Below are positions 10,982 through 23,671 of a DNA stretch of 64,000 nt, one piece after another. The first letter of the stretch is position 1. Each line of letters begins with the position of its first letter. The notes beneath the pieces were generated by a model. It was given only the letters and a program-made list of their open reading frames with translations. It was not told the DNA's origin and searched no databases. The DNA is from Scleromitrula shiraiana (taxonomy: Eukaryota > Ascomycota > Leotiomycetes > Helotiales > Sclerotiniaceae), in assembly GCA_028455995.1 (NCBI GenBank), contig JABELC010000001.1, positions 2,592,501 through 2,656,500 of the forward strand. Direction: 5' to 3'. A program made the translations under genes and the position numbers.

Positions 10982-13509
10982 CTAGAGGAAGCTCTTGGTG
11001 AAAGAGACGACAACATCCTTCAATCTAGCCTCAAGGTCCTTGCTGAGGGCACCCTCTTTGTCAATTGTTGCCAAAAGATCTGACTCGTTGGTCTTAAGAT
11101 GTGAGATGAAGTCGGACTCCCATTGGAGAACCTTGCTGACTGGTACGGAGTCGAGGTGACCGTTGACACCAGCGTAGATCAGAGGAACCATTTCGTTAAC
11201 AGCCATTGGGGAGTATTGCTTTTGCTTGAGGAGCTCAGTTAACTGTGGAGTTTGAGAGTTAGCTTATATAATATGAATACCTCATCGAACGTAGAAACTT
11301 ACTCTTTCACCACGGTTAAGGGTTTGCTTAGTAGCAGCATCCAAATCGGAACCAAATTGTGCGAAAGCCGCGACTTCACGGTATTGAGCCAAGAAAAGCT
11401 TCAAGGAACCAGCAACTTGCTTCATAGCCTTAAGTTGGGCAGCAGATCCGACACGAGACACGGACAGACCGACGTTAATAGCTGGACGAATACCCTTGTA
11501 GAAAAGCTCGGCTTCCAAGAAAATTTGACCATCGGTAATAGAAATGACGTTAGTTGGGATATAAGCAGACACATCACCACCTTGAGTCTCGATAATTGGA
11601 AGAGCAGTTAAGGATCCACCACCGTGCTTGTCGCTCATCTTAGCAGCACGCTCGAGGAGACGAGAGTGTAAAAAGAAAACATCACCAGGGAAAGCTTCAC
11701 GTCCGGGAGGACGACGGAGAAGAAGAGACATTTGACGGTATGCAACAGCTTGCTTGGAAAGATCGTCGAAAACGATGACGGCGTGCTTGCCGTTATCACG
11801 GAACCATTCACCGATTGAAGTTCCTGTTCAGTAGTCAGTATATGCTCTATCATCATGGTCTTTTTGTAATGGTCCACCGGGGTACACCTTTTCATGAGCC
11901 GCTTTTCGATCGAACAATATCTGAGTCAACATTGAACAATTGAAACACCTGATTATCCAACTTAGTAGTCAGACAACCAGAGCATTAGATCGAACAAAGT
12001 CTAACTCAGCATCAAACAATCAAAACACTTAATAGTTGAACAATCAGAGTAGCTGGTTGTCCACTCATTAATTGGACAACCAGAGCGGACAAGTTCGTGC
12101 TTGCATAACACGGCGGTCCATGAATTGGTGCACCCCAGGTGGCGTTTCATATTCTTATGGGTGTTGAGCTTAACGTACCAGTGAAGGGAGCAATATATTG
12201 AAGAGGAGCGGCTTCTGAAGCAGTGGCAGCAACCTGTAGTTTGTTAGCATCTTCCAATCGCATACGTAGATTGGATTGGGGGAAAATACAATAACTGAGT
12301 ACTTCATAGCGTCGTTCTCCTCAAGAGTCTTGACCAATTGGGCAACAGTAGATCGCTTTTGTCCAACAGCAACGTAAACACAGTAAAGCTTCTTGGTCTC
12401 GTCGTTTCCGTCGTTCCATCGCTTTTGGTTGAGTATAGCATCGAGAGCAACGGCGGTCTTTCCGGTTTGACGATCACCGATAATCAACTCACGTTGACCA
12501 CGTCCGATGGGCACCATTGCGTCGACTGACTTAAGACCAGTTTGGACAGGTTGGTTGACAGATCGTCTTGGGAGAATACCAGGAGCCTTGAGTTGCGCAC
12601 GGCGCTTCTCAGTGGTCTTGATTGGTCCCTTACCATCGATTGGGTTTCCGAGAGCATCAACGACACGGCCAAGCATCTCAATCCCGACTGGAACATCGAC
12701 CTATAGTGGTGTAAGCATCTTCCAATCGTATACGTAGCTTGAGTCAACTAACAATCTCTCCGGTACGCTTAACAGTCTCACCCTCCTTTACCAAACGATC
12801 GGAACCGAAGAGCACAACACCGACTTGACCAGCTTCCAAGTTCATGCACATTCCCTTGACACCGGATGCGAACCTTTATTTCCATCAGTATCCCGAGCAT
12901 TATGTCGGAAATCGTAGACTTACTCAACAAGTTCCTCGGCTTGGACATTGCTCATACCATGAACACGAGCGATACCATCACTATAAAATAACAATCAGTA
13001 CAACCTCCAAATTTTCCCAGGCCAAATAACATAAATCTCATGAGCCAATAGAGATGTTGTTGCTGATTAAACCTACCCAACAGATAGGACACGTCCAGTC
13101 TCAGCGAGACCGGACTCCTCTTGTACACCTCTAATTCTTTGTTCGAGGATGGAAGAGACCTCGGTGGGGGATGCCTTCGCATCAGCAGCGTAGCTTCGGA
13201 TTTGTTTTGATGTTGCGTTGAAAGCTGCTGGTGTGGCAGTTCGACCCTGTGAAGAAAACGTTTGGTTAGCCGAAGTCCGAAAAATCCTCGTCAGGAAGCT
13301 GTGCAAGCTTAATGAAAGCTCAAAACCATCAACCTCCACACTTTATTCCTTCAATTGACAACCTGAACATTATCTTCATGAATTGTGATACATGAGAGCC
13401 AAGTAGAACCAAAATGTGAGATTTGTTGAGGACGTACCGCAGCAATTCTGCCAGAAGCAGAGATTGCGCCCACCGTCCTGCTGGACTGTCTGAGAGCGTT
13501 TCTGAACAT
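10982..13509 (-). CDS. ATP1: mitochondrial F1Fo-ATP synthase subunit alpha, eight exons, 555 aa
   Basis: Minus-strand exons are 13438-13509, 13077-13246, 12924-12980, 12753-12873, 12290-12700, 12179-12233, 11303-11823 and 10982-11242. They sum to 556 codons, the usual length of fungal alpha subunits, and every junction fits GT...AG. The protein begins MFRNALRQSSRTVGA, a positively charged mitochondrial presequence. The Walker A motif GDRQTGKT is at residues 215-222, and VGQKRSTVAQL and VAATASEAAPLQYIAPFTG follow. The C-terminal segment ends SFTKSFL. It is the non-catalytic nucleotide-binding subunit of the F1 hexamer on the matrix side of the inner membrane. The frame is intact throughout. 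The sixth intron (11824-12178, 355 nt) is far longer than the others and contains degenerate repeats. Confidence 0.97.
11895..12110. repeat. degenerate minisatellite-like repeats inside ATP1 intron 6
   Basis: Variants of GAACAAT...AAACAC.T.AT recur: TTGAACAATTGAAACACCTGAT, then CAAACAATCAAAACACTTAAT, then TTGAACAATCAGAGTAG. GACAACCAGAG also occurs twice. They look related in reverse complement to the array at 60488-60778. They account for most of the extra length of this intron. Confidence 0.5.
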
Positions 13510-14963
13510 CTTGACCAAGTTCTATGTGTAAAGGAGATTAGAAATAATCAATTGCCACAAAGAAGCAATTGATAGAGAGGAGATTCAGTTGTGGAGGGAG
13601 AAGCGGGTGGTATCAAGACCTTGCTAGATTTCGAGAGAAATGGAGATTGTACTTTCAAACTGGACGGAAAAGCAGACTAGCGTTAATAATCATGTGACTA
13701 CCACACAAATTTTAGTACGTTGACCTGTCCTTACCGGTTTTGATTTGATTTTTTACGGTCATCGGGAGAAACCGTAGATGAAGATGAACATCAAAATATT
13801 GGATCTCAAAGTATGTACCTCTCTGTGTCTCTTCTCGAAGTGAGAAGCCTTCTCCTGATGAGATACATACATGTAGGTAATTCTTTATAAGTACTTAAGT
13901 AATCTGGTACTTGAGTATTCAGAAGTACTAAACTATACCAGATTCTCAAGTACATAAATAATAAGATGAGATACCCACTCCTTCATTAATACAACTTCTG
14001 GGAAAACTCGAGATGCTCAAATACCAGCCCAAATACTTTCCTTCTTGTTCACCCCTCGTACCCCTCTATCCACTCACCTATCCTTAACCATTCCAAAACA
14101 ATAATACGAGAATACACCTCAGACTTCAAATACTTAGGTATGTATACCTATGCTATGTTGGTTTGTTCTTCATCCCATGTTCTTCAAACCCTACATGAAA
14201 TAATTGGGGACTTATACACAACTAATATACTTCTCATCTAATCAATTGAAACTTACACGACTTCTCCCAATCTATGCCATCACTAACATGGCATGAATAC
14301 TACTAGTTTCGGAGGAATCGTTCACCGTGTCGTCATCTGATAGAAAACTTGATATTGCAAGGATAGACAGCGATACTTATTATTATCCTTCATTGCGCAT
14401 GTAGCAAACGAGGATCAAATAAGAAATAAGACCAACATCAAAACGAGGACCAAGCGGGCCGTGGCTGTTGCCAAGCTGCAGCATCGGATGAAGATTGATC
14501 TCCAAGCCAATCTGGAGAAGTTCCAACGTATATTTTCTTACAATTCTGGATTTCCGATCATGTCCCCAAAGTCCCTGCTTATGTATGAAAGCGAATTTCA
14601 ATACTTCGGAACTACCTAATCAGGGTATGCCTGCATGTGGCACTTCTATCTCTTGACAAACAGTACTTGTCTAATCATCTGTCAATTGGGTCCACGTTAC
14701 AATGAAAACTATTGTATATTCAATGTTGAGGGTATGATGAGATAAGATGTTTTCTTTTGCATTGGCAACATTAGTTCCTTGAGGTTGATCTGCTTGCGAA
14801 ATGTTTTGTACTACCCAGGGCTGCTTTAGTTTAAGCGTCATGTGAAGACAAGAACTTTCTAAAATTATCGTGAATGTGTTGTCGAAAAGTGGCGGAATTT
14901 TGAAATATCCCCGATGAAAGTTCTAGAGGTATTTTCAACGTTTGTGAATTAAGTGCTGACACC
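13510..14963. other. intergenic region upstream of ATP1
   Basis: The first 200 bases should hold the ATP1 leader and promoter (read on minus), but no clear TATA box is seen. An imperfect inverted repeat lies at 13891-13953. The remainder has no ORF of recognisable kind. Confidence 0.5.
13891..13953. repeat. imperfect inverted repeat (hairpin)
   Basis: The left arm 13891-13909 (GTACTTAAGTAATCTGGTA) pairs with the right arm 13936-13953 (TACCAGATTCTCAAGTAC) with two or three mismatches around a 26-base loop. It could be a cruciform-forming remnant of a small inverted-repeat element. Confidence 0.65.
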
Positions 14964-15761
14964 TCAAAATTCTGTCATTAAGTGACCACAAAACCACCCG
15001 ATGTAGCAGTCCATGCAGCCTATACATTCATTGAGGTGCTGTGCCTCGTCGTTCTGCCGCTGCATCCACATAGAGTAATCGGTAAGAAATGGAGGCTTGC
15101 AAGCTGATCCTTCCTCCATTATTCCAATTGAGTTTGAAAGTTCAATCCCTTTTGTAGTCGCTAGCATGCAACTCACCCAAATATATATTGATATTAGCCA
15201 GGTTCACGCTTTTACGAGCTGGAGGGAAATCTCAGTTCCGAGGCTTTGGCAGACGGCAAGAAAGATATATATTCAAGATGTTATTAAAGTGGCACAAATC
15301 CCAGGTAATCTAGTTTTCATCGAAGATTTGAAGGATCGCCTTCTTCATACGTCTTTGTGCTTGCTCAACCCTGTTGTAAAGACAGTTGCAGATGTCGGGA
15401 CTCTCCTCATTTGCTACCAACCGATGATTCGCACCTGCACAGGGTAGTACAGCATCTCGTTTTTACCAGGCCAATCACAGAGGATTGATTATATAACAAG
15501 CAACAATTTCACTGCAGTCGGGCTTTTCAGTTTGCAGGTTCACTACTTCCCCGGTCGGAGGCCCATACCATTGGGAGGAGACTCCTTTATGGGCGCTAGA
15601 AAGTTCGTGCAGGAATTCTTCTTGGTATAAAGCTACAGTGATTTCTGATTTCTATTAGACCGTACGACCAACAAACTTCCCTGCAACAGCCGTTCGCATA
15701 TATCCACAAAACGTGCGTATGCATAGTTCGATAGGCAACAGAAAATCCTGCACTCAATCAT
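14964..15761 (-). other. possible multi-exon gene or gene relic, unrecognised
   Basis: Reading minus, four segments look protein-like but do not join into one ORF. An ATG at 15761 opens MIECRIFCCLSNYAYARF and runs to about 15670. A segment at about 15632-15505 has LYQEEFLHELSSAHKG and QWYGPPTGEVVNLQ. A segment at about 15460-15310 has RVEQAQRRMKKAILQIFDEN before a TAG. A Cys-rich segment at 15176-14964 ends CGHLMTEF. The gaps between the first segments are shorter than normal introns (about 36 nt), which favours a decayed gene. I do not recognise the family. The plus-strand ORF at 15097-15447 is probably its shadow. Confidence 0.3.
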
Positions 15762-16283
15762 ACCCTATACATACAATCACTCATAGCCTCTAAAAGTCTT
15801 TACCAATCACAAGCATCTCACGTCACATACTTATAATATGTCCAACGTATTCCTCTCTTGAACCAATCCCTAAGTCAAATTGCGTCAGCTGGCCACTCGA
15901 AGCCCGAGCATAAATACTCCTCTTGAGTAGGTTCAGATGGTACACAACATAGAAGCACAACTTACTTGGGAGAGATACCTACATATTTTGTTTTGAACCG
16001 TCCTAGTTCGTCACCTGATCTTGCAGTTCGATCTTTTCCATTTAAAACAATATCCTTGAGTGAAAAATTCTATCTCGGAATATCAAATACGAGCAGGTGA
16101 GTATGCACCGCAAATATCAGATCATTGCCTATGCGGTACAAGCTTGATAGTCTCCTGCCTTTATCTACATGAACATAAGAACTCAGTCTGCTCTTTAGCA
16201 TAAAGCAGTTTAGTTGTAATCACGCTGATAAAAATTAGACAAATCACTAAAGAACTTACACACACGGATACGAATACCTCAAC
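15762..16283. other. intergenic region upstream of the KamA-family gene
   Basis: Probable promoter and leader of the radical SAM gene starting at 16284. No TATA box or other element can be supported, and no ORF of interest is present. Confidence 0.4.
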
Positions 16284-18089
16284 ATGCTTCCTGTGAAAAT
16301 GGGCCCTATGGCCAGGCAACCTTCCACGATACTTCCCTGTATAGTACGAGCCAAGTGCGCCCCTATAGCAAGGAATTATATCCAGAACACTGTACGATGC
16401 AATTCCTCAAGACCAAATCACCTACCATTGGTACCGACAAGGCGGTTTCGATCAAATGCCCCAGGTCAGGCGGCAGTGGCTGGCTATCCCTTGTTTACCC
16501 AGCGCTCGATACCGGAACCGGAGCCGGAAGCGGAGGAAGAATCCGAACCAGTACCGAGCCAAGAGAAATATCACTCTTTGGATAGTGTTCAAAATATTGG
16601 GCTTCCAGTTTATGAATATGAAGATAGACCTTCGTATTGGCAAACCATCCCTCGCTGGAGGAATGTATCTCAAAACGAATTCTTAACTCAAAAGTTCCAA
16701 GTAAGTTAAAAGAGAAGAAAAATTACGGAAATTAATCTAATTTTTCTAGACATGTAATACTATGACCACTCTTCCGAAATTGCAAGGGCTCTTGACGGAA
16801 GTCTTACCTACAGTCATCCCCGAACACCCGGATTTCCCAGGCATCACAACCAAGGAAGCTTTCATTGAAGATGTCGTTAAGGGTATCGAGATAGCACCAA
16901 TGACGATCCGACTGCCTCCGCATATTCTGAGTAGAATACAGTGGAGTAATCCGCTCGTTGATCCTATCCGTCGCCAATTCATACCCATGAAGTCCAGTAT
17001 ACTTCCAGACCACGAAAAGCTTGAGTTCGATTCTTTACACGAGTACGATGACTCACCGGTGGATGGTTTAGTTCACAGATACCACGACAAAGCTTTGTTC
17101 CTAGGTAAGTTCTCCATTATGTGTATGGTATTTCAAAATTGCTGATTTTGTGATAAGCTACATCGGTTTGTCCTCTTTACTGTCGTTTCTGTACACGCGC
17201 ATGGTCCGTTGGATCCGACACCAACACCGTCTCCAAAACAACATTCAGACCACAACGACAGCGATGGCAAAGAATGTTTGAATATATTGAGGCGACACCT
17301 CAGCTTCAAGACATTGTTGTATCAGGGGGTGACTGCTATATGCTAAGCGCAGAAAACCTTCGTGAAATCGGACAGCGCCTCATATCTATTCCCCACATTA
17401 AGCGATTCCGCTTCGCCACCAAGGGACTTGCAGTCTCACCGTCCCGAATCCTCGACGACTCCGATCCATGGGCCGCAGAGATGATCCGACTTTCGCAGTT
17501 AGCGAAGGAAGAGGGCAAGAGTATGGCTATACATACGCACTTTAATCACCCCCGGGAGCTAACCTGGGTTTCTTCACTTGCTCTTCAGAAACTTCACGTC
17601 AATAATGTTACAGTGAGGAATCAAAGTGTTGTACTCAAGGGTGTCAATGACGATGTTCCCACAATGAAAGCCCTGATTCGGAAACTCGCAGATAATAACG
17701 TTGTTCCTGTATGTATATCCCAGCAAACCATACCCCGATACATACTCTACGAACATAACAGAAATACTAATATTATCCCCTCACAGTACTACGTTTATCA
17801 AGCAGACATGACACGTGGGGTAGAAGATCTCCGCACTCCACTATCCGTAATTCACGAGTTGGAGCGTAACATTCGCGGTTTCATAGCCGGTTACTTAACA
17901 CCCAGTTTCGTGATTGATCTTCCTGGTGGCGGAGGTAAACGTCTGGCTAATAGTTTTGACTCTTACGATAAAACTACTGGTCGATCGACTTTTACTGCTC
18001 CTTCCGTAACGGGTCATGCGGGCGGTAAACAGAACAAGGTTTACGAATATTGGGATCCGAAGCATTCTCTTCCTGGATATCGTCGTTGA
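16284..18089 (+). CDS. KamA-family radical SAM protein (lysine 2,3-aminomutase-like), four exons, 541 aa
   Basis: Exons are 16284-16700, 16750-17104, 17158-17708 and 17787-18089, all GT...AG, frame kept. The radical SAM cluster motif CPLYCRFC places its cysteines at 262, 266 and 269, and SGGDCYMLS follows, the family's SAM-binding glycine region. FATKGLAVSPSRI and the PLP-lysine motif PGGGGK (K492) match lysine 2,3-aminomutase relatives, which move an amino group using a 4Fe-4S cluster, SAM and PLP. The first 60 residues are rich in Arg with few acidic residues (TVRCNSSRPNHLPLVPTRRF), as in a mitochondrial presequence; this is inference. The third intron (78 nt) is in frame and free of stops, so retained transcripts would still translate. 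The substrate could be lysine or another amino acid; nothing beside the gene decides this. Confidence 0.9.
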
Positions 18090-20152
18090 GGTGCAGGTGC
18101 AGAATGGATTAATGGGGAAGAAACAAAACGAATCGGATTGGAGAACTTGTTCACGAAAACGTATTTTGCTTTTTCTTATTTGGTTCTCGGGTGGTGGTTT
18201 GGAGTATTCTCGCGAATGCTTTACCATATCATATATGCATGCATGTTGGCTCATTTTGCTTTCCAAATTTATTCTGTTGTTGGCGGATATATTGAACATT
18301 TTTGGGATGGGATGGGGCGGAAAGGAAAGAAAGAATAGTATGAGGCATTTTGATTTTTTTCTGATTTGTTCTTTGGCATCTCTTTTTGTTAAGTTCTTCT
18401 GCGAAAGATATCATCAGTGTTGTGTTAATGTAATGAGGCCCCGATATGATGATATCAATGACGATCACTCGTTTCGTTGAGGGTTTGCTTTCGCGAAGTA
18501 CGTATATACGTCTAGTAGATAGTTGTTGGTACATTAGTTAGTCTCTTGCACATTAACCAAAAGTTCATTTCTTGCTCCAACTTCACGATACACATTCCGT
18601 CTCATGAGATTCCTTCAGAATCACAAGTCATCGTCCCCCGCAATATGGCATATCATGACATCTAAAAATGCCCGGAACAAGTCAAGGACATTGCATCTCC
18701 GAAGTCATATCGCATCACCGAGTTTCTCTCTCGATTCTGATCGATGCTAATGCTATTGCTAATGATATTGCCAAGAATCTCCACGCTTACAAATATCAGA
18801 CGTTCGTTACCGGTAGATTCTGCAATCACCTCAATTGGGAATGAAATGGCGTCAAAGAACACGGGAAGGATGAACAACTGACTCACCTCCATTGATATCC
18901 TTATATTCCCAATATCATGGTCTACCTGCTCTAGCCAAGCATACAAATAAGTGTGTGGTTATGGCTTCCTCTCCTCTTCTCCATCCGGGGTCTAGAAATA
19001 CTTAGATGGGTAGATAGGGAGGTGAGTAGGTGGGTGTGTATGTTTTCAGCAAGACATGGAAGATAATATTGCTTTCTGTATTAACCGCCCGATTGAACGG
19101 AAGATCCAATTCCATCATTGAATCATCATCCACTCATTCATTCAATCAATCCACGAGACATCACTGCAACAGCATGACCATCACATTTTCCAAACTTTCC
19201 CTTCTCTAAACCCCTCACTATTCCCTTTCCCTTCCCGTTCGTCCCCTGCGAACCGCAATCCTCTTTTCGCTCCCAACGCGCTTACCATCCCCAACCCCCG
19301 TTACACAAGAGCAAGCCCTTTCATCCATCCATCCCCTCCTCCTCCGTCCAATATCGACGCCAACCCCAACTGCAAAAACCGATACAAGAGGTTACTCCAC
19401 ATCGTTGCATCAAACCACACACACAAACACACATCTCCATGGCTTTTAAACAAGCAAGCCCATTGCGATCTTCGCTTCCTCTTTGGGCGTGCTCGTTTCA
19501 TCGGCGATACGCATCGCCGCCATACCATCCATGACATGCAATGTAACTCTGTTTTGATCACACTTTATCGATTGATCGAGACGCACATTACATACGTAGC
19601 TTGCTTACTTGTAATCTTGTTCGCCAAAAATTGGCTGGGCTTGGCTGGGCTGGTCTGCGGCTCAACCTACTCGTCTGTAAATTACTGTATTGGGATGGTT
19701 TTTTGGATTACCATTTATCCGTGAGGTCGTGAGTGAGTGAGTCAGTGAGGGAATGATATCATACATTCGAACTAATTTATTCCTGAATATCAATTCAAGA
19801 CTTCAATGGCTCGAATTATTTTTGTTGCATATTGTAAATACATATATATCTGTTACTAGACTTTTTGACCTAAAATTGATCGCCAAGCTGTCATACACAC
19901 ATTGTATTCCCGTTTACATTTTCCCGCTCATCTCGATCAGTCCAGACTCGATAGGCCGCCTCTATTTCTATGCTCGAACTTTCATTGTATTGTAGGTAGA
20001 TATGTATTGAGCGGATAAATATGCTGCGTAGATATATGTAATAAAATAAAGTTTTTCAAGATAAACAAACGAGCCGCCCCTTGCTTAACCATTCCGTTCA
20101 TTTTTCAACTTTATCTACATTGCATTGCACTAAAACGTTCTCGCATCATCTC

Positions 20153-20178
20153 GTATGTATGTATGTATGTATGTATGT
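20153..20178 (+). repeat. GTAT tetranucleotide microsatellite
   Basis: About six GTAT units in a row in an intergenic region. Confidence 0.85.
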
Positions 20179-21994
20179 AATCTTGCTCCAGCCTCCAACC
20201 AGCTGCGTGTGTGCGAATAGTTTATTTTTGTTTCATGTATGCATGAGCGGGCGGACGTGCCGTTGTGGAAGATTCGAAAAAATGAAGTTTCTGAACTCTT
20301 TCTATCAATAATAACTTGATTACGAGTTGTGATTGTTGTGTTGGTTGGCTTGTTGGTTGGTTTACAGGATCTATGAACCAGTAGCGGCGATTTCCGACGA
20401 GGGGATACGTACTCTTCTCTTCGTGTTGGTTTGTTTACTTAACTTACTGTTGAGGTAAGAATTTGATATGATATGGTGATGGTATGACATGTGGTTTGAT
20501 ATCTCATTTTTACCGCGATTAGATTACTTATTGTGTTGTGCTCGGTGCGAGATGGAGATGATGATAGAGATGGCGGGCGTTACCCCGAAGCACCGTGCGA
20601 GGTTGTGTTACAAGGGAAAGCGGGAAATGCTGTATGTATGTAGGTAATAAGTTGAATCGAGTTAGAGCTTGGGAAAATAATTGTGTTGGTTGGTTAGTTG
20701 GTTGGATTAAGATACTGTATGTAGTTCATCGACAGCAGCGGATGCCCTGGAGAGGTATGGAAGTTCTAAGGTAGGGATTCCTAATAAATGCCAGTCACTT
20801 GATAGCGTGAAAGTTCCGTGTTTGTCAACACTGATTGATAACAGGGGGAAAGTTGAAAGCTTTGCTTACTTACTAGGAGGTAATTAGTTACACTGTCGTT
20901 CCCTCCCGAAATTTAAGGTCACTGCCGTCGGCCATGGGGAAATATTTGGGACGGCCAAGCTGATCTGACCGCTTTTGCGCAACAACCCCTTCTTTACTGT
21001 ACTTACTGTACTTACTGTACTGGAGATATATTCCCATGGGATTTCTTGTATCTCCTCGTCTCATCTCGTTCTGTTTAAAGGGACTTACTGTACTTACTCT
21101 ACTGTACTGTAATTCCATGTTGGGCAAAAGAAGGGTTCACATCATACATTAGTTAAGTAACCATTCCTTCCTTTCTCTTTGCCTTACGTGAAAGACATAT
21201 ACGAATATGCGAATGACCGATTGACACAACATCCATATACCTACTCTACAGATATTCTAGACCTATGTAGGTATGTACAGTGCATAACGTTGTCTCGAGT
21301 AAAATTTCCATTCTGCCCAACTGCAAGGGGAGTTTCTAAAACATTCATCGCCTAAACCCTTGCCTTGTACCAACCATTATACGTACAGTATTTTCTTACG
21401 CCTCGTTGATTCCTTCAAGCTTGAACACTATCAGACAAAACATTTAGATTCTGTACTCACCTACAGCTGCAGTATCTGAACCACAGCAAAGGCCCCCGAA
21501 ACCACGAGGCTGATGCTGCATTTTCTACTTGTATCGCATAGATAAAAAGATTTGCATTTTTTCCATCTAAATACGTAACACTACATGGACTGAAGTTTTC
21601 CTCTATATAATATATATATATATATATATGTAAGAGGTTTGCGTTTTGCATATCATCTGCACAGATATGTGCATTGCATATACATTTGCATTTTGCATAT
21701 CGCATTACAGATTTCACAACGTCTTGTATGCTGTATCCTGTATGTACAAGTTCTGTAACCGAGAAAATAAACTGTTGAACTTGTATAACCGTTTATCTCC
21801 GTGATGCGAAGTAATACAACAGTAAGGTAATGTGGTGGTGATGGTAACGGCAACACGAGGGCATTTGAAGAGAAGTTTGGTATGACCTTCTACGGAATCC
21901 TTCTATATGCATACAGTTATCTGCTGTATTCTTTTCATTTGTGTATCCTTCCTATCTCATGCTATGCTATGATATGTGACCTACTCCATTCTTC

Positions 21995-22125
21995 TAATGT
22001 CTGTTTACAATATGACATTTAAATGTATCTTGAACAAATTCATCAGTTACAATGTCTGTTTGAAGCATAAACATCGGGTTGCTTTTGAATTCACTTGAAT
22101 TCTATTCGAGATTTATTAGACATTC
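21995..22125. repeat. copies of the palindromic intergenic repeat
   Basis: CTAATGTCTGTTTACAATA, then ACAATGTCTGTTTGAAGC, then an inverted copy TTAGACATTCAAATC. The spacing and core resemble the units at 9300-9531. Confidence 0.45.
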
Positions 22126-22899
22126 AAATCAGAATAACATGCCATGGTTGTATATCGACTGGATGGACCTTCACAATTACAACTACAACTATAACTATAA
22201 CTACTCTTATGCTATTATTCTATTCTTCTATTCTTCTTCCTAATACTCGAGTACTCAGTACAACAAGGAAATTAGAAGTTCTTGGACGGACGGATGGAAG
22301 ATTCCTTGAAACTTTCCATACCATACCATACCATACTATACCTCTCCAGTTTATCTCACTCAATCCATAATATAATACAAAATGCCTGTCAAACTGACTG
22401 CCCAGCTAATCTTTTCCCTCTTCTCTCAAACCTACTCCACTCTCTCCCCACTCATACTCTCTCCCCACTCATACTTGTCCGGAGAGAGTAGGAAAGAGCA
22501 ATGAGCAACATCAATTTTTTGTTGACCGACCTCACCTCCCTTCTGCCTTTGATCAACAGTTGGTCAATGTTTCAATGTTTTCTATGATATGTTTGTTACT
22601 ATTGATTGGTGTAAGCTGCCCAGGCTGTGCCTGCATATCCACAGTGAAAGCTAGGTAAATCCTTGAATTACACTTATTATTACTAGGTAAATCCACTGGG
22701 CGTTGTAGAAAATAGAATAATTTTGAATTACCACGATAAATATGGATATTGAATGCGGAATTCAACAAGAATTTGACATAACTAATAACCTCCAAGGCTT
22801 GGGTTGAATTGTGTTGCACTGCCGCCATATTAATTCTACAGAAATACAGAAGTGGAAAAAAGTGAATGGAGGGAATGGAGGGAAGGGAGAGAGGGAGAG

Positions 22900-22936
22900 G
22901 AAGAAGAAGAAGAAGAAGAAGAAGAAGAAGAAGAAG
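22900..22936 (+). repeat. GAA microsatellite
   Basis: About twelve GAA units in a purine-rich tract that begins near 22861. Confidence 0.85.
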
Positions 22937-23671
22937 AGGAAGAGAAGAAATCCACTGGTGGCTATGTATGAATGGATGAATGGGTTGGTTAAGGTGATTA
23001 TCAAAAGCAACGTTTTTGATTCTTATTGATCAAAGTCTCCAGACGAACTATTTTCCCACTTTTCTTCCCTCCCAATACCCATCACTCTCTTATTCATCTT
23101 TTTATCCCGCTATTACCTATCAAGTACATTTTCTCAACGTTCATGACCTCTTACCTCTTCCCATTTCTCTACCCCTTGACTGTTTTTATACATTTTGTAC
23201 ATAACTCTATAATATAGTTCGATGATTTGATGATTCATTCGTCATCAGACTGATTCTACATACTAATCCTAGACGTGAATCTTAACGAAATCGAGTTACT
23301 CAAAAGAGAGAGACCTTTTATTAATATCAACACCCATACAATATTCACCCTCACCTTGAAAAAAACAAGGTAAGTTGGGCCCTTGTTCCTAGGTACCATA
23401 CTTTGGAGCTACCTGGTCAATCATTCCGGGGTCGTACATACCTAGATACCTAGAATTCACCTAGACGCGGTAAGGATCCAATAGCTTTTTATATATCAAA
23501 AGTTCCCTTTGAAGTTTGTAAGGAGATTCGTTCGCAAGAGTTGCATGTGCATTAGTTTGAAGACAACAAATCCAAACCCAAGAAACCACTCCATTCCTAC
23601 CAAACAAACCAAACAAACCAAACAAACTCTCTTGATCGTTCCTCTCATGACTTGATTTGGTCTATTCGGTC

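Larger units (their letters stand above)
18090..23671. other. gene-poor region, 5.6 kb
   Basis: No convincing gene was found. The stretch has many simple repeats: GTAT units at 20153-20178, CTTACTGTA units near 20997-21020, a TA run near 21610-21628, a GAA run at 22900-22936 and an ACAAACCA-type repeat near 23598-23625. Degenerate palindromic repeats lie near 21995-22125. ORFs such as 18662-18946 (-) and 19301-19561 (-) show no family character. The last few hundred bases are likely leader of the gene starting at 23672. Confidence 0.5.

Noticed and set aside
18662..18946. 94-codon minus ORF with hydrophobic stretches downstream of the KamA gene
   Set aside because: No signal or domain; lies in the 3' flank without a supporting second exon.
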